Assembly (NCBI GenBank): GCA_963754385.1
Contig: CAVWGE010000002.1
Coordinates: 62,001 to 126,000, forward strand
Reading direction: 5' to 3'
Length of the DNA stretch: 64,000 bases
Source of the DNA: 9FT-COMBO-48-23 sp963754385
GTDB taxonomy: Bacteria; Chloroflexota; Dehalococcoidia; GIF9; UBA5629
Shown here one piece after another: positions 16,520-25,711 of the stretch. Under the pieces are notes generated by a model. That model was not told the origin of the DNA and searched no databases. It saw only the letters and a list, made by a program, of their open reading frames with translations. A program made the translations under genes and the position numbers. Within the stretch, counting starts at the first letter, position 1, and every line of letters starts with the position of its first letter.

Positions 16520-17719
16520 ATGTCCAAAAGCAAGTCTAGCCATATTAAAGTATCTCAAAGCTGCATATCCGAAAGGGCAAGTACACTTCCGCCTTCGGGT
16601 ATCAGGAAATTCTTTGACCTGCTCTCCTCTATAGAGGGAGTAATCTCTCTCGGCGTTGGCGAGCCTGATTTCGTCACACCATGGCACATCTGTGAAGCCG
16701 CTATCTACTCCCTGGAAAAAGGCTACACGATGTATACCTCCAACAAAGGCACACCTGAGCTGCGGGCAGAATTAGCCAGACACCTCGAGTCCCGCTTCGG
16801 CCTGACCTATAACCCCGACGACGAAATCCTCATCACCGTCGGCGTCAGCGAAGGACTCGACCTTGCCATGAGAGCTATACTCAACCCGGGCGATGAAGTC
16901 ATCATGCCCGACCCCTGCTATGTCGCCTATCCCGCCTCCGTTAGCCTGGCTGGCGGAACGCCCGTCATGGTACCCACTATCGAGGAGAACAATTTTGAAA
17001 TAACTGCCGATGATATCAAGCCGCGGATTACCCGGAAGACAAAGGCAATCTTAATCGGCTATCCCTGCAACCCTACCGGCGCAGTCCTATCTAAGGAAGA
17101 GCTGACTCAAATCGCTAAACTGGCTAAGCGATATAATGTTCTGGTAATCTCCGACGAAGTCTACGACCGGCTGGTCTATGGCACGGAGCATACCTGCTTC
17201 GCCACCCTACCGGGTATGAAAGAGCGTACCATTCTGCTAAACGGCTTTTCCAAAGCTTATGCCATGACCGGATGGCGAATCGGTTACGCTGCTGGCAATG
17301 GGGAAATTATCGGAGCCATGACCAAGATTCACCAATACACCATGCTATGCGCTTCGACAATGGGGCAAATGGCGGCTCTTGAAGCCTTAAAGGCCGACGA
17401 CAGCGAAGTAGATGCCATGGTGAGAGATTATGACCGGCGGCGCAGAGTCATGATCAAAGGGTTTAGAGATATCGGATTGTCCTGTTTCGAGCCCAAAGGC
17501 GCCTTTTATGCCTTCCCCTCCATAAAAATTACCGGCATGACCTCAGAAGAATTCGCCGAAAAGCTGCTAATGGAAGAAAAAGTGGCTGTAGTCCCCGGCT
17601 CGGCTTTCGGTCAGTGCGGTGAAGGCTATATCCGCTGCTGCTATGCCACTTCCCTACCCGAAATCGAAGAAGCCCTGAAAAGAATGGGCAAATTCATAAA
17701 AAGACACCGCAAGACATGA
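16520..17719 (+). CDS. PLP-dependent class I/II aminotransferase
   Basis: The 399-residue protein is a fold-type I aminotransferase. The PLP lysine is Lys245 in NGFSKAYAMTGWRIGY; other landmarks are YPCNPTGAVL (181-190), ISDEVYDRLVYG (about 210-221) and the C-terminal arginine in GYIRCCYATS that binds the substrate carboxylate. It is closest in look to the alanine/aspartate-type enzymes of the YugH/AlaT group. The N-terminus (MSKSKSSHIKVSQ) is slightly longer than usual. It follows an Lrp-type regulator, which supports a role in amino acid metabolism. The exact substrate cannot be told. Confidence 0.9.
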   Translation: MSKSKSSHIKVSQSCISERASTLPPSGIRKFFDLLSSIEGVISLGVGEPDFVTPWHICEAAIYSLEKGYTMYTSNKGTPELRAELARHLESRFGLTYNPDDEILITVGVSEGLDLAMRAILNPGDEVIMPDPCYVAYPASVSLAGGTPVMVPTIEENNFEITADDIKPRITRKTKAILIGYPCNPTGAVLSKEELTQIAKLAKRYNVLVISDEVYDRLVYGTEHTCFATLPGMKERTILLNGFSKAYAMTGWRIGYAAGNGEIIGAMTKIHQYTMLCASTMGQMAALEALKADDSEVDAMVRDYDRRRRVMIKGFRDIGLSCFEPKGAFYAFPSIKITGMTSEEFAEKLLMEEKVAVVPGSAFGQCGEGYIRCCYATSLPEIEEALKRMGKFIKRHRKT

Positions 17720-17773
17720 TGGCTACACGCCGGACATACTAAGGCTTTCTCGTGCCCATCCAAAATCAGCCTC

Positions 17774-17803
17774 TTGTATTCAGCAGCAGGAATGACCTAT
17801 AAG
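17774..17803 (+). promoter_or_regulatory. Promoter copy before the truncated degV
   Basis: TTGTAT (17774-17779) and TATAAG (17798-17803) are 18 bases apart. The element lies exactly 915 bases before the equivalent promoter of the complete degV, so it was duplicated with the gene. Confidence 0.55.
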
Positions 17804-17870
17804 AACCTCGCAGTACTAGGTATTCGATACAAGCGAAGGCAGGAGACAGCCTAGATTGGAGGGAAAACCT

Positions 17871-18041
17871 ATGGTTAAACTGGTTACTGATAGCGTGTCC
17901 GACCTACCGCCTGAGGTGGTCAAGGAACTAGAAATCACCGTAATCCCGTTGAACGTCCGATTCGGACTTGAAACCTCTAAAGCTACCCCGAATTCTTACC
18001 TCAAAGAGATTGTTATGTCTTTCACAATTATTGAGTTTTAG
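17871..18041 (+). pseudogene. Truncated 5' copy of degV
   Basis: The first 35 or so codons from the ATG at 17871 (MVKLVTDSVSDLPPEVVKEL and on to RFGLET) are almost identical to the start of the complete degV at 18786; the remainder, from about 17976, is unrelated and ends at a TAG at 18041. Only the first strand and helix of the DegV fold remain, so it cannot bind a fatty acid. It keeps a good ribosome site (GGAGG, 8 bases before ATG) and promoter. It is best read as the remnant of a tandem duplication. Confidence 0.8.
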
Positions 18042-18055
18042 ATGCTCCATAAACC

Positions 18056-18385
18056 CTAGTGTCCAGGTGGAAGCCAGCCTTCTTTAGTTAGGATTTGGTC
18101 GGTCATCATGGTGCTTGGTATATCACCCCGGGAGACAGTTATGGCAACTCCTTCACCAATTGCGCTTCTAACCTTGGCAACTCCTTCGTGCGAGAAACCT
18201 GGGCAGAGGCTTATCCATTGTACCCCTTCTTTTTCAACCAGCTCTTTACAAACCCGAGCAGCCTGATCAAAGTCGAACAGTGGGGTTACCACCGTGGTGT
18301 ACTCAAATTGGTCACTCTTGATCAAGGCTCGGTGCTGCAGAGGATCAGCATTCGGCGCCATAATGATAGTCGCTGCTTTAAACAT
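18056..18385 (-). CDS. DUF6506 family protein
   Basis: The 109-residue protein resembles DUF6506 proteins: an N-terminal MFKAATIIMAPNADPLQHRA, a central ACKELVEKEG-type helix and SLCPGFSHEGVAKVRSAIGE, ending in a loop with the VSRGDIP segment. Function is unknown. The start is ATG at 18385, with GGAGG 8 bases upstream; a GTG three codons earlier would sit on that site. The gene lies between the two degV copies on the opposite strand, so it or a segment carrying it was placed there when the first copy was broken. Confidence 0.75.
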   Translation of the reverse strand: MFKAATIIMAPNADPLQHRALIKSDQFEYTTVVTPLFDFDQAARVCKELVEKEGVQWISLCPGFSHEGVAKVRSAIGEGVAITVSRGDIPSTMMTDQILTKEGWLPPGH

Positions 18386-18688
18386 AATACCCACCTCCTT
18401 TGCGGGGATAATTATAATCTTGAGGCTTTAGTCAGTCAAAGGTTTTTGTGCTCGAAGTAATCATGTCGGAATTTCAACAGAGATTTATGCCTTTCAGAGA
18501 AACATTATCCGTAACAACCATGAACGGTGAAAAATGTGGCTATGTGAAGGACATAGGATTTGCCAAATCCCGGTGTAGTTTGAACATTAAGCCAGAATGT
18601 TTAAATAGGGATGCTAAGGGCGTCCCTACTTCGTTATCGTTACATGCCACTGTAGGTGAGGGAGCCTTGTACAAAGGAGTACAACCTC

Positions 18689-18718
18689 TTGTATTCGCCA
18701 ACAGAAATAGCATATAAT
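18689..18718 (+). promoter_or_regulatory. Promoter of degV
   Basis: TTGTAT (18689-18694), an 18-base spacer and TATAAT (18713-18718). The predicted leader is about 60 bases. The upstream stretch 18386-18688 holds no gene I can support, only a 9-bp hairpin (TAGGGATGC with GCGTCCCTA) near 18609-18632. Confidence 0.65.
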
Positions 18719-18785
18719 AACCTCGTATTACTAGGTATTCGATACAAGCGAAAGCAAGAGGCAGCTTATAGTGGAGGTGAAACAC

Positions 18786-19619
18786 ATGGTTAAACTGGTT
18801 ACTGATAGCGTGTCCGACCTACCACCTGAGGTGGCCAAAGACCTGGAAATCACCGTAATCCCATTGAACGTCCAATTCGGCTATGAGACCTATAAAGACA
18901 GGGTTGACCTGACTGCCGAGGACTTTTACCATAAGCTAGAGAATAGTTCTACTTTGCCTACTACCTCTGCCCCCGGCCCCGGTTTTTTTGCTGAAGTCTT
19001 TGATAATTTAGCTATAAAGCACAGCCAAATTCTAGGCGTGTTTCTGTCTCGCAAGTTGAGCGCCACCTATGACACAGCGGTACAAGGTGTAAAGCTAATG
19101 AAGAGAAAGTGCCAGGTAGAAATTGTCGATTCCACACTGGGTATAATGGGGCAAGGGCTATTGGTTATGGAGGCAGCAAAAAAAGCTCTAACCGGAGCCA
19201 GTCTCGGTGAACTCGTCGGCATGATATCAGAAACTATCCCACGAATACATATCCGAATTACCCTCGACACTCTCGAGTATTTGGCCAGGGGAGGACGCAT
19301 CGGCAAAGTACAGGCTTTAATGGGGGCGATGCTTAAGATGAATCCTATACTCGGTATAAAAGATGGTGTGGCTTTTCCTTTTGCCAGAGTGCGCTCTAGA
19401 GCTAAGGCTACGGATTGGCTCTGCGATTTTGCATCGAAGTTCAACAAGGTAAAGGCACTGGCTGTGGAGTATGGCACCAACGTGGCTGAGGCGAAGGCAT
19501 TGGCCAAGCGTATCGCTTCTGTATTTCCAAAAGTCCCAATCTACCTATCGAATGTCAGCCCCGTTATCGGCACACATGCCGGTCCTAATATCCTGGCGGT
19601 AACCGTCATGGAAGAGTAG
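18786..19619 (+). CDS. DegV family fatty-acid-binding protein (FakB-like)
   Basis: DegV proteins bind a fatty acid and, as FakB, present it to the kinase FakA for phosphorylation. The 277-residue protein has the signatures TDSVSDLPPEV at the start, TTSAPGPGFFAEVF (about 60-73), the DSTLGIMGQGLLV stretch, LEYLARGGRIGK (near 165) and the terminal SPVIGTHAGPNIL. Start ATG 18786 has GGAGG 8 bases upstream; an upstream in-frame codon at 18771 would lie over this site. A fakA-like gene is at 30092-31729, so the cell probably has a working FakAB pair for using exogenous or recycled fatty acids. Confidence 0.92.
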   Translation: MVKLVTDSVSDLPPEVAKDLEITVIPLNVQFGYETYKDRVDLTAEDFYHKLENSSTLPTTSAPGPGFFAEVFDNLAIKHSQILGVFLSRKLSATYDTAVQGVKLMKRKCQVEIVDSTLGIMGQGLLVMEAAKKALTGASLGELVGMISETIPRIHIRITLDTLEYLARGGRIGKVQALMGAMLKMNPILGIKDGVAFPFARVRSRAKATDWLCDFASKFNKVKALAVEYGTNVAEAKALAKRIASVFPKVPIYLSNVSPVIGTHAGPNILAVTVMEE

Positions 19620-19841
19620 CAACCGGCTACCCTGCACCATGATATCGGCGCCACGTATTCTGCGGGCACACCTGACACAAGTTGCACATAATGGACGAAT
19701 GTTATCACTAGATTTAACAATACGCCCAATTGTGGTCATCTCAAGCCTAGGGTTTTCTCCGCCCAGAGGAAAATCTAAACCTTAATCAATGTTTGGTTCA
19801 TTGCAGCCTTGGCAAAGCCAGGAAGACCCAAAGGTAATAGA

Positions 19842-19858
19842 TTTGTGAGACTCACAAA
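19842..19858. repeat. Short perfect palindrome at the end of the radical SAM gene
   Basis: TTTGTGAG, one base, CTCACAAA. The palindrome overlaps the stop codon region of the minus-strand gene. It could be an operator or a weak terminator; nothing else supports either. Confidence 0.3.
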
Positions 19859-21168
19859 ACAACCTTCTCTGGCCAAGGTTCCTGCTTTGAAGTTCCCCAT
19901 AGTTTACTAATGTAATCTAGTGAAAACAAATCTTCAAGTGCATGTAGCCAAAAAGTACCCTTATCAGATAGGGTTACCTCGTTTCCATCATCCTTCTTTA
20001 TTAGGCCAAAAAGGGAAAATAGCTTTATATACTTTCCATATATTTCATTGAACTCCTTTCCAAATCTTTTCTTGAAATCACTTCTCTTAAACCTTGTCTC
20101 ATAGACTCTCCAGTAAAACCACCATGCCATCTGCATGCTTTCTGACAAATCCAGCGATAAGGCAATTGGCATCCTTCCATCTTCAAGTCGCTTTATGTAT
20201 TCAGCAACATTAAAGGTGTTAAGGTAGAAAATATCTTTCAAGTAAGAGCCTCCGCTTGCACCAAGCCCAACATAAAGGGGCACTGTCACAGAGCAATACT
20301 TGGGAATCCCTTCTCTAGTGAATGCCCAAACAGACGTTCTCTCAAATTTGCTATCGTAGAATATGTCTTCTAGGATATGGAGCATATTTCTTCTCTTAAA
20401 CCCATTTAATATATTGTAGTTGCTTTGCTTGGCAGACGCTCCCATTTCGGTATAAGGAAACAGGAAAAGAGGATAGGCTGCCACTTGATCAACGCCCATC
20501 TCAACCAACTCATGACCCGCCTGCTCTATCTCACCATAAGTCTGATTGGGTAAAGCAAAAATGAAGTCCACATTGAAACATGTGAATCCCTTATTTACAG
20601 CCCGTTCAACTGCTGCCTTTAATTCTTTTGTATTGTATGGTCTATTAAGCATCTTCAGGTATTTGTCCTCTAAAGCTTCTACTCCGGTACTTAGATGCTC
20701 TATGTTAAAAGATTTTATGGTGTTGAGATTATCTAAGCTCAAATCATTAGGATGACTCTCCATATGTATCTCACATTGCAAGCGAAAACTTCTGAAGATA
20801 TGTTTCAAAATCTCGTCAAGACCACTATAAAGCATTGTTGTGGGTGTGCCGCCACCAATGTAGAAAGAAGTCACAGGTTTATCTCCGAAAAGAGCAGAAT
20901 AGAAGTCAATTTCCTTTTTGACAGCTCTTGTATACATTTCTGCCACCTCGAGTTGATAAATCTCCTTGTTGTAGGGGCAGTAGGGACATATTTGTTTGCA
21001 GAAGGGGACATGGAGATAGAGTCCGAATTCGCTGATATCTTGAAACTTCCTTTCAAGGCTCTCGTAGGAAGGGACCTTATTTTCAAGTATCATATTGTTC
21101 TCTTTAGTCAACAGTTTCCTAATTTGGTTTCTAGAAAAATCTACAAATGCCATTGTTGTGGATTCCAT
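19852..21168 (-). CDS. HemN/HemW-like radical SAM protein
   Basis: The 438-residue protein has the radical SAM cluster motif C57-x3-C61-x2-C64 in HVPFCKQICPYCPYN, followed by FYIGGGTPTTM and STGVEALEDKYLKMLNRPY, which are shared with the coproporphyrinogen III oxidase (HemN) and HemW group. A C-terminal winged-helix-like domain ends the protein. HemN proper has an extra cysteine directly after the cluster, which is proline-tyrosine here, so it is not a clear HemN; it could be a heme chaperone (HemW), a heme-modifying enzyme or another radical SAM methyltransferase. No clear Shine-Dalgarno precedes the ATG at 21168; ATG at 21153 is an alternative. It is not close to the Ahb heme genes at 57-63 kb. 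Confidence 0.8.
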   Translation of the reverse strand: MESTTMAFVDFSRNQIRKLLTKENNMILENKVPSYESLERKFQDISEFGLYLHVPFCKQICPYCPYNKEIYQLEVAEMYTRAVKKEIDFYSALFGDKPVTSFYIGGGTPTTMLYSGLDEILKHIFRSFRLQCEIHMESHPNDLSLDNLNTIKSFNIEHLSTGVEALEDKYLKMLNRPYNTKELKAAVERAVNKGFTCFNVDFIFALPNQTYGEIEQAGHELVEMGVDQVAAYPLFLFPYTEMGASAKQSNYNILNGFKRRNMLHILEDIFYDSKFERTSVWAFTREGIPKYCSVTVPLYVGLGASGGSYLKDIFYLNTFNVAEYIKRLEDGRMPIALSLDLSESMQMAWWFYWRVYETRFKRSDFKKRFGKEFNEIYGKYIKLFSLFGLIKKDDGNEVTLSDKGTFWLHALEDLFSLDYISKLWGTSKQEPWPEKVVL

Positions 21169-21457
21169 AAAAAATTATTTTTAGGTCAATAAAGAAAAAG
21201 GAGGGTTCCTGCGTGGGATTCAAACTCCTCTGCACCACCTGCATTTTACGCTGATTGTCCTTCGCCAACAAGGGAGCTAATCGAATAGATGCAAGGTTGA
21301 ACATTACGCTAGATTGTGCGAAGTAACGAATTATTAGATTGTTAAGAATTCAAGCCACCCACAGGTGAATTGCGGCATCGGTGTGGGTGATTTTTCGTTC
21401 CTAAAATATGCTCTAAGTTAGCGTAATTTCAGACATTCTATATGTCCGGGTGAGCGA
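21169..21457. other. Intergenic region with no supported gene
   Basis: This 290-base stretch lies between two divergent genes. It holds no credible ORF. The part 21200-21260 has a faint resemblance to the end of a tRNA gene but lacks a valid T-loop. The hairpin at 21357-21396 is listed separately. Confidence 0.5.
21357..21396 (+). terminator. Terminator-like hairpin with no obvious gene
   Basis: CACCCACA and TGTGGGTG pair over an 18-base loop and are followed directly by ATTTTT, the form of an intrinsic terminator on the plus strand. No protein gene lies upstream on this strand, so it may end a short untranslated transcript, or attenuate something. Confidence 0.45.
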
Positions 21458-21486
21458 TTGTTGGTCAGCCAAGATAGTGATATGAT
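21458..21486 (+). promoter_or_regulatory. Promoter of the alpha/beta hydrolase
   Basis: TTGTTG (21458-21463), a 17-base spacer and TATGAT (21481-21486). The leader is about 26 bases and contains AGAGG 6 bases before the ATG at 21519. Confidence 0.55.
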
Positions 21487-21518
21487 ATATCCATCGCGGT
21501 TAGACAAAGAGGTTACAG

Positions 21519-22421
21519 ATGCGGAGGGACATAATCTTTGCCAGTAAGGGATTGCATTGTAGAGGCTGGATTTATGTTCCAGATGGCCTAGCACAGGGCC
21601 AAAAAGCACCTGCCATCATCTTGGCCCAAGGATTCGCCGGTGAAAAAGAGGCGATTCTGCCCGATCATGCCGAACAGTTTGTCCGTGCCGGTTTTGTGGC
21701 ACTCGTTTTTGACTATCGCTATTTTGGAGATAGCGAAGGCGAGCCGCGCCACCAGTTGTTCCCGCTCGAGCAGGTAGAGGATGTGCGCAACGCCATTACC
21801 TGGATTTCGGACCAGCCGGAAGTAGACTCTCAGCGAATAGGCCTCTGGGGAATATCCTTTGGCGGAGGAATAGTTATCTATACTGCGACTTACGACAGAC
21901 GCGTCAAGGCGGTAGTTGCCCAGGTACCGTTAGCCATCAGTCTAGAAGTCCGGTCGAAATTGGACCCCGAACGATGGAAGCGTATGAGTGACTTCCTTTT
22001 ACAGGACCGCATCAAGCGCTACAAAACAGGCGCGGTCAACTATCTCAAGGTTGTGTCGCTGGAGGAGGAGCCGTGCGTCTTCCCTGGAAAAGAATTTTAC
22101 GATGAGTATATGGACTTACTAGCCCGCCACCCGAAAAGTAATCCTACATGGCGCAACGGCGTGTCGCTCGAGTCATTGGAGAAGGTACGCGAATTCGACC
22201 CCGTTGGCATGATCCATTACATGGCGCCAACCGCCCTGCTGCTCATTGCCGCCGAAAATGACAGCGCGATACCGGTTGACGCTGTTAGAGAAACCTACAA
22301 AAGGGCCGGAGAGCCGAAGGCTCTATCGGTACTGCCGATAAAACACTTTGAGATAAATGCCGAACCCTGGTTAACGAAGTCTGCCGCTGAAGCGATCAAC
22401 TGGTATAACAAGTACTTGTGA
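21519..22421 (+). CDS. Alpha/beta hydrolase
   Basis: The 300-residue protein is an alpha/beta-hydrolase of the dienelactone hydrolase/peptidase S15-like group. It has the oxyanion region ILAQGFAGEKE, the strand VALVFDYRYFGDSEGE, the nucleophile elbow GLWGISFGGG (serine near residue 123), a late aspartate in LLLIAAENDSAIP and the catalytic histidine in PIKHFEINA. A cap-like insertion lies at about 150-225. Enzymes of this kind cleave esters or amides; the substrate is unknown. It stands alone with its own promoter. Confidence 0.88.
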   Translation: MRRDIIFASKGLHCRGWIYVPDGLAQGQKAPAIILAQGFAGEKEAILPDHAEQFVRAGFVALVFDYRYFGDSEGEPRHQLFPLEQVEDVRNAITWISDQPEVDSQRIGLWGISFGGGIVIYTATYDRRVKAVVAQVPLAISLEVRSKLDPERWKRMSDFLLQDRIKRYKTGAVNYLKVVSLEEEPCVFPGKEFYDEYMDLLARHPKSNPTWRNGVSLESLEKVREFDPVGMIHYMAPTALLLIAAENDSAIPVDAVRETYKRAGEPKALSVLPIKHFEINAEPWLTKSAAEAINWYNKYL

Positions 22422-22676
22422 AAACCAGCCAGGTTTATTGCGTATTGGTATCGCCATGATTGAGATAAGGCGCCTGCCAACTAAGTCGCGCCCCGATGCA
22501 CCTGAAGGAAAAAGGGTAATCTTCTGACTTCTACTTCTTCACAGGTCACATTCTGAGTAATTGTGACCTAAAAAACTTGAGGGCACGATACCAGAGAAAT
22601 ACCCGATCCCAGAAACATCAGGTTTTGGATAGACGAGTCTTTTCAATAACCTTCCGTGGCTTCCTTAACGTTAGGT

Positions 22677-23585
22677 TTAGGAAAGTGGTTGTATCAGAAG
22701 GTCTAAGCCACACTGCCCAGCGTGTTCTTTGATGCTATCAATCGTCGGTTCTGGAGGAAGCATGAAATTGATATTACCTGGTGGTGTCTGCTCCGCTCGC
22801 GGTCTGGCAAGCCACAAGATTTCCTCACCCTGAGGAAGTTTACTTAGAACAGCTTTAATTGCATCGGCACCTACCACCTGGATTTGAACCCATCCAGCTT
22901 CAGAGATAACTTCCTCGTTAGAAATTATTTCCTCCAGTATTTTATTGCGATTAGTACCTGTAATCAAAGTGAAGTGCCACTGGCTATCTTCTGACCACGA
23001 ATACAGCTCGTATCCTTTCATAGAATGTGGTAACTCATTTACTGCCGCTATTGACAGCTTGGTGATTAACTTGCCAGCCTGCTCTAGTGATCTCATTACT
23101 TCTGGATTATTCCTGGGGTCTTCACCTCCGTAGAAAGATGAGGAGGGATAACCCAGCTCGAGTGTGATAACGTGCGGCTCCTCCAAGCTGAGTGGCTTCC
23201 AGATGGTGACACCGTCAAATGAAATGGAAGAGATCGGGGTCCAGAAAGCCCCCCGATAGAGGGGTTTCCTATCAACGCAAACTACAAACGACTTTCCTCT
23301 AACTGGTACATTTAGCTGAGAGATACGTTCAAAAGCGCTTGTAGTAAGTTTTAGCTCATGTGTTTGAGCATTATATGTGATGATATCTTTCATTGATATA
23401 ATAGGTGGTTCTGCGGTGTCAACGTGGCTTAAGGCTGGCATCTGGGCGGGAGGAATATCTCCTTTGGTCAAGTAAATGGCAAATCCGTCACCTTTCGAAA
23501 TAGTACAACTGCTTAACGCGAGAATGGTGCCAATTATAATAAGCGCAGTTAGTTTCGCAGAGATATGGCAGATTAACTTTCTCAT
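22677..23585 (-). CDS. Hypothetical lipoprotein
   Basis: The 302-residue protein begins with a lipoprotein signal peptide: KLICHISAK, a hydrophobic core (LTALIIIGTILAL) and the lipobox LSSC with the modified cysteine near residue 27. It is expected to be anchored to the outer face of the membrane. The rest has no domain that I recognise; it mixes beta-rich segments and ends in an EHAGQCGLDLLIQ helix. GGAGGAGCAG lies just before the ATG. It stands alone. Confidence 0.8.
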   Translation of the reverse strand: MRKLICHISAKLTALIIIGTILALSSCTISKGDGFAIYLTKGDIPPAQMPALSHVDTAEPPIISMKDIITYNAQTHELKLTTSAFERISQLNVPVRGKSFVVCVDRKPLYRGAFWTPISSISFDGVTIWKPLSLEEPHVITLELGYPSSSFYGGEDPRNNPEVMRSLEQAGKLITKLSIAAVNELPHSMKGYELYSWSEDSQWHFTLITGTNRNKILEEIISNEEVISEAGWVQIQVVGADAIKAVLSKLPQGEEILWLARPRAEQTPPGNINFMLPPEPTIDSIKEHAGQCGLDLLIQPLS

Positions 23586-23827
23586 CTGCTCCTCCTTTAA
23601 TCAATTAAACGCAACAAGAGGCCTTAAGTTATTATCCCACATCATGCAAGAACTAACCATAATTAAACTTGAAAATTAAATCTCGCTTAAAAAAACTCTA
23701 CTTACTGTAGGCTCCATTCGAAGGCTTCTAACCACCGTTTACCATTGCACAAAAGTCAGAATTGTTACCTCAGGTCAGGACGGACAAGACCTAATTTCAT
23801 AGGAAGCCGAACATTCCGGACTAATAC

Positions 23828-24619
23828 TTAAGCCAAGTGTGCCATAAATTCGCGGTGAAGATTGCTGTTTGCGGCAATTATTTCCTTGTTTTGGAAGCTC
23901 GCTGGATTCCCCTGCCAGTCGGTGACCTTGCCACCGGCTTCCCTGACCAACAAAAGCCCACTGGCGATGTCCCAGGGGAAAAGATAACGGTGGTAATAAA
24001 GGCTAATCCGCCCACAAGCGACATAGGCTAAACCCAGAGCTGATGAACCCATTAGTCTCACACAATGTACCTGCCCCCACAGTCTGTTGGCTGCATCAAG
24101 CATCTCCCTGCCTCGCTCCTGGCTATAGCCCAGGTCAAAGCCAATCACAGCCGCCCGAAGTGAACTCTCTTTGGAAACCTGAATCGGCGAGTCATTTAGA
24201 TAAGCCCCTCGCCCACTCTCTGTCCGAAAAAGCTCCCCCCTGAGTGGGTCATAGGTTACACCGAGCAGGATATCTTCGCCTTTGACTAAAGCGACATTTA
24301 CGCAGAAGAAGGGAATGCCGAAGACGTAATTGTTGGTGCCGTCCAGTGGATCAGCTACCCAGGTGCAATCAGTGATTGGAGCAGAAGAATTTAGTTCTTC
24401 GGAGAGTATGCTACAATCGGGATACTCGCCTGTTAAAAGCTCGATTATGAACTTCTCAGAAAGAAGGTCGACTTCGGTGACCAGATTGCCCTGGCTTTTA
24501 TGCTTTATCTGTCTGCTGGAGCCGAAATTGGACAGGAGAATTTCGCCGGCGCCTTTAGCTGCTGCGATGGCTACTTCCAGGACATTCTTGCCGCTTTTGG
24601 CTGAGGGCAAGTTACTCAT
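23828..24619 (-). CDS. suhB: Inositol-1-monophosphatase family protein
   Basis: This is a metal-dependent sugar/inositol phosphatase of the SuhB family. Motifs are EELN with the first metal ligand, WVADPLDGTNNYVFGIPFF (about 85-103) and WDIASGLLLVREAGGKVTDW (about 210-229). The length, 263 residues, is normal. I use the ATG at 24619, which has AAAGG 7 bases upstream; a TTG two codons earlier would be too close to it. It starts 10 bases after the trpS stop codon on the same strand, so the two are one unit. It could act on inositol phosphate, NADP or fructose bisphosphate; motifs do not decide. Confidence 0.9.
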   Translation of the reverse strand: MSNLPSAKSGKNVLEVAIAAAKGAGEILLSNFGSSRQIKHKSQGNLVTEVDLLSEKFIIELLTGEYPDCSILSEELNSSAPITDCTWVADPLDGTNNYVFGIPFFCVNVALVKGEDILLGVTYDPLRGELFRTESGRGAYLNDSPIQVSKESSLRAAVIGFDLGYSQERGREMLDAANRLWGQVHCVRLMGSSALGLAYVACGRISLYYHRYLFPWDIASGLLLVREAGGKVTDWQGNPASFQNKEIIAANSNLHREFMAHLA

Positions 24620-24629
24620 AGTCAAGCCT

Positions 24630-25616
24630 TTAAACCGCCCGTGGAAGAAGCCCCATCTTTTCTTTGACTTCGGCTAAGGTCTTCTCGGCAATTGCCTGAG
24701 CCCGCTTAGCCCCGTCAGCAAGAACTTCAGATACATACTTCGGCTTAGCGGCAAGAGAAGCTCTCTTTTCACGCAAAGCAGCCAGACTTGAATTTATCCC
24801 CTCAGCCAGCAACTGCTTGCAGTCAACACAACCGATGCCTGCCAAACGGCACTCAGCAGCAATCTCATCCACACGCCCTGTGTTAAAGAAGCGATGGAGA
24901 CTGAATACATTGCATACCTCGGGATGACCCGGGTCAGAACGATATTGTCGAGCCGGGTCGGTAACCGCGGTCATCACCAGCTTCGATGTCTCCTCCGGCG
25001 TAGCCGCCAGTTCGATGTAGTTATCGTAGCTCTTACCCATCTTCTGAGCTCCGTTCAACCCCAGCACCATGGGAAAAGAGGTGAGCTTGGCTTGAGGCTC
25101 AGGAAAAGTATAGCCAAAGAGGGAATTAAAGCGACGAGCAATTTCCCGCGCCAGTTCAAGATGAGGGAGCTGGTCTTCCCCTACCGGCACGACTTCAGCC
25201 TTGTAAAGCACGATGTCAGCAGTCATAAGCACCGGATAACCAACCAGTCCATAATTCACATTCTGAGGCTGCATCCGTGCCTTCTCCTTGAAGGTCGGAA
25301 CACGCAGCAGCCAACTTAACGGCGTGACCATGCTGAGCAAGGTGTGAAGTTCCATTACTTCAGGAACATGCGATTGCACAAAGAGTATGCTTTTCTTTGG
25401 GTCGAGACCGGCAGCTAGCCAGTCAAGCATCATCTCGTGAATATCCTGTTTAAGCCTATCCGTGTTCTCCAAGGTCGTTAGCGCATGTATATCCACTATG
25501 CAATAAATACAGTCATAGTCTTCCTGGAGAGCAACGTAATTTTGGATGGCACCGAGATAATTACCGATATGTTGTTTGCCCGTAGGTCGGGCACCTGAGA
25601 AAACGCGCTTTTTCAT
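24630..25616 (-). CDS. trpS: Tryptophanyl-tRNA synthetase
   Basis: TrpRS charges tRNA(Trp). This 328-residue class I synthetase has the HIGH-type motif in KQHIGNYLG (14-22), the KMSKS-type loop KMGKS (192-196), SGARPTGK at the N-terminus and GEDQLPHLELAREIARRFN (146-164), all specific to bacterial TrpRS. Length is normal. suhB follows closely downstream. Confidence 0.97.
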   Translation of the reverse strand: MKKRVFSGARPTGKQHIGNYLGAIQNYVALQEDYDCIYCIVDIHALTTLENTDRLKQDIHEMMLDWLAAGLDPKKSILFVQSHVPEVMELHTLLSMVTPLSWLLRVPTFKEKARMQPQNVNYGLVGYPVLMTADIVLYKAEVVPVGEDQLPHLELAREIARRFNSLFGYTFPEPQAKLTSFPMVLGLNGAQKMGKSYDNYIELAATPEETSKLVMTAVTDPARQYRSDPGHPEVCNVFSLHRFFNTGRVDEIAAECRLAGIGCVDCKQLLAEGINSSLAALREKRASLAAKPKYVSEVLADGAKRAQAIAEKTLAEVKEKMGLLPRAV

Positions 25617-25711
25617 ATTTCATGAAAGTTTAGCACAAAGTGTAGTCAGCTACAAACTGAGGTGTCCGAAACGGACAGACCTTCAGGTCTGTGTCTACAA
25701 AAAAGATGGGG

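Noticed and set aside
18448..18717. 89-codon ORF upstream of degV
   Set aside because: It runs through the degV promoter, has no ribosome site and no recognisable protein pattern.
19545..19739. 64-codon minus-strand ORF with CATCVRC cysteines
   Set aside because: It overlaps the end of degV by about 75 bases, has no ribosome site, and the cysteine pattern alone is too weak to support a gene.
21206..21260. tRNA-like sequence (GGGATTCAAACTCC and ACCACC)
   Set aside because: Read on the minus strand the loop is TTTGAAT, without the conserved C56, and no anticodon arm or acceptor pairing could be built. It may be chance.
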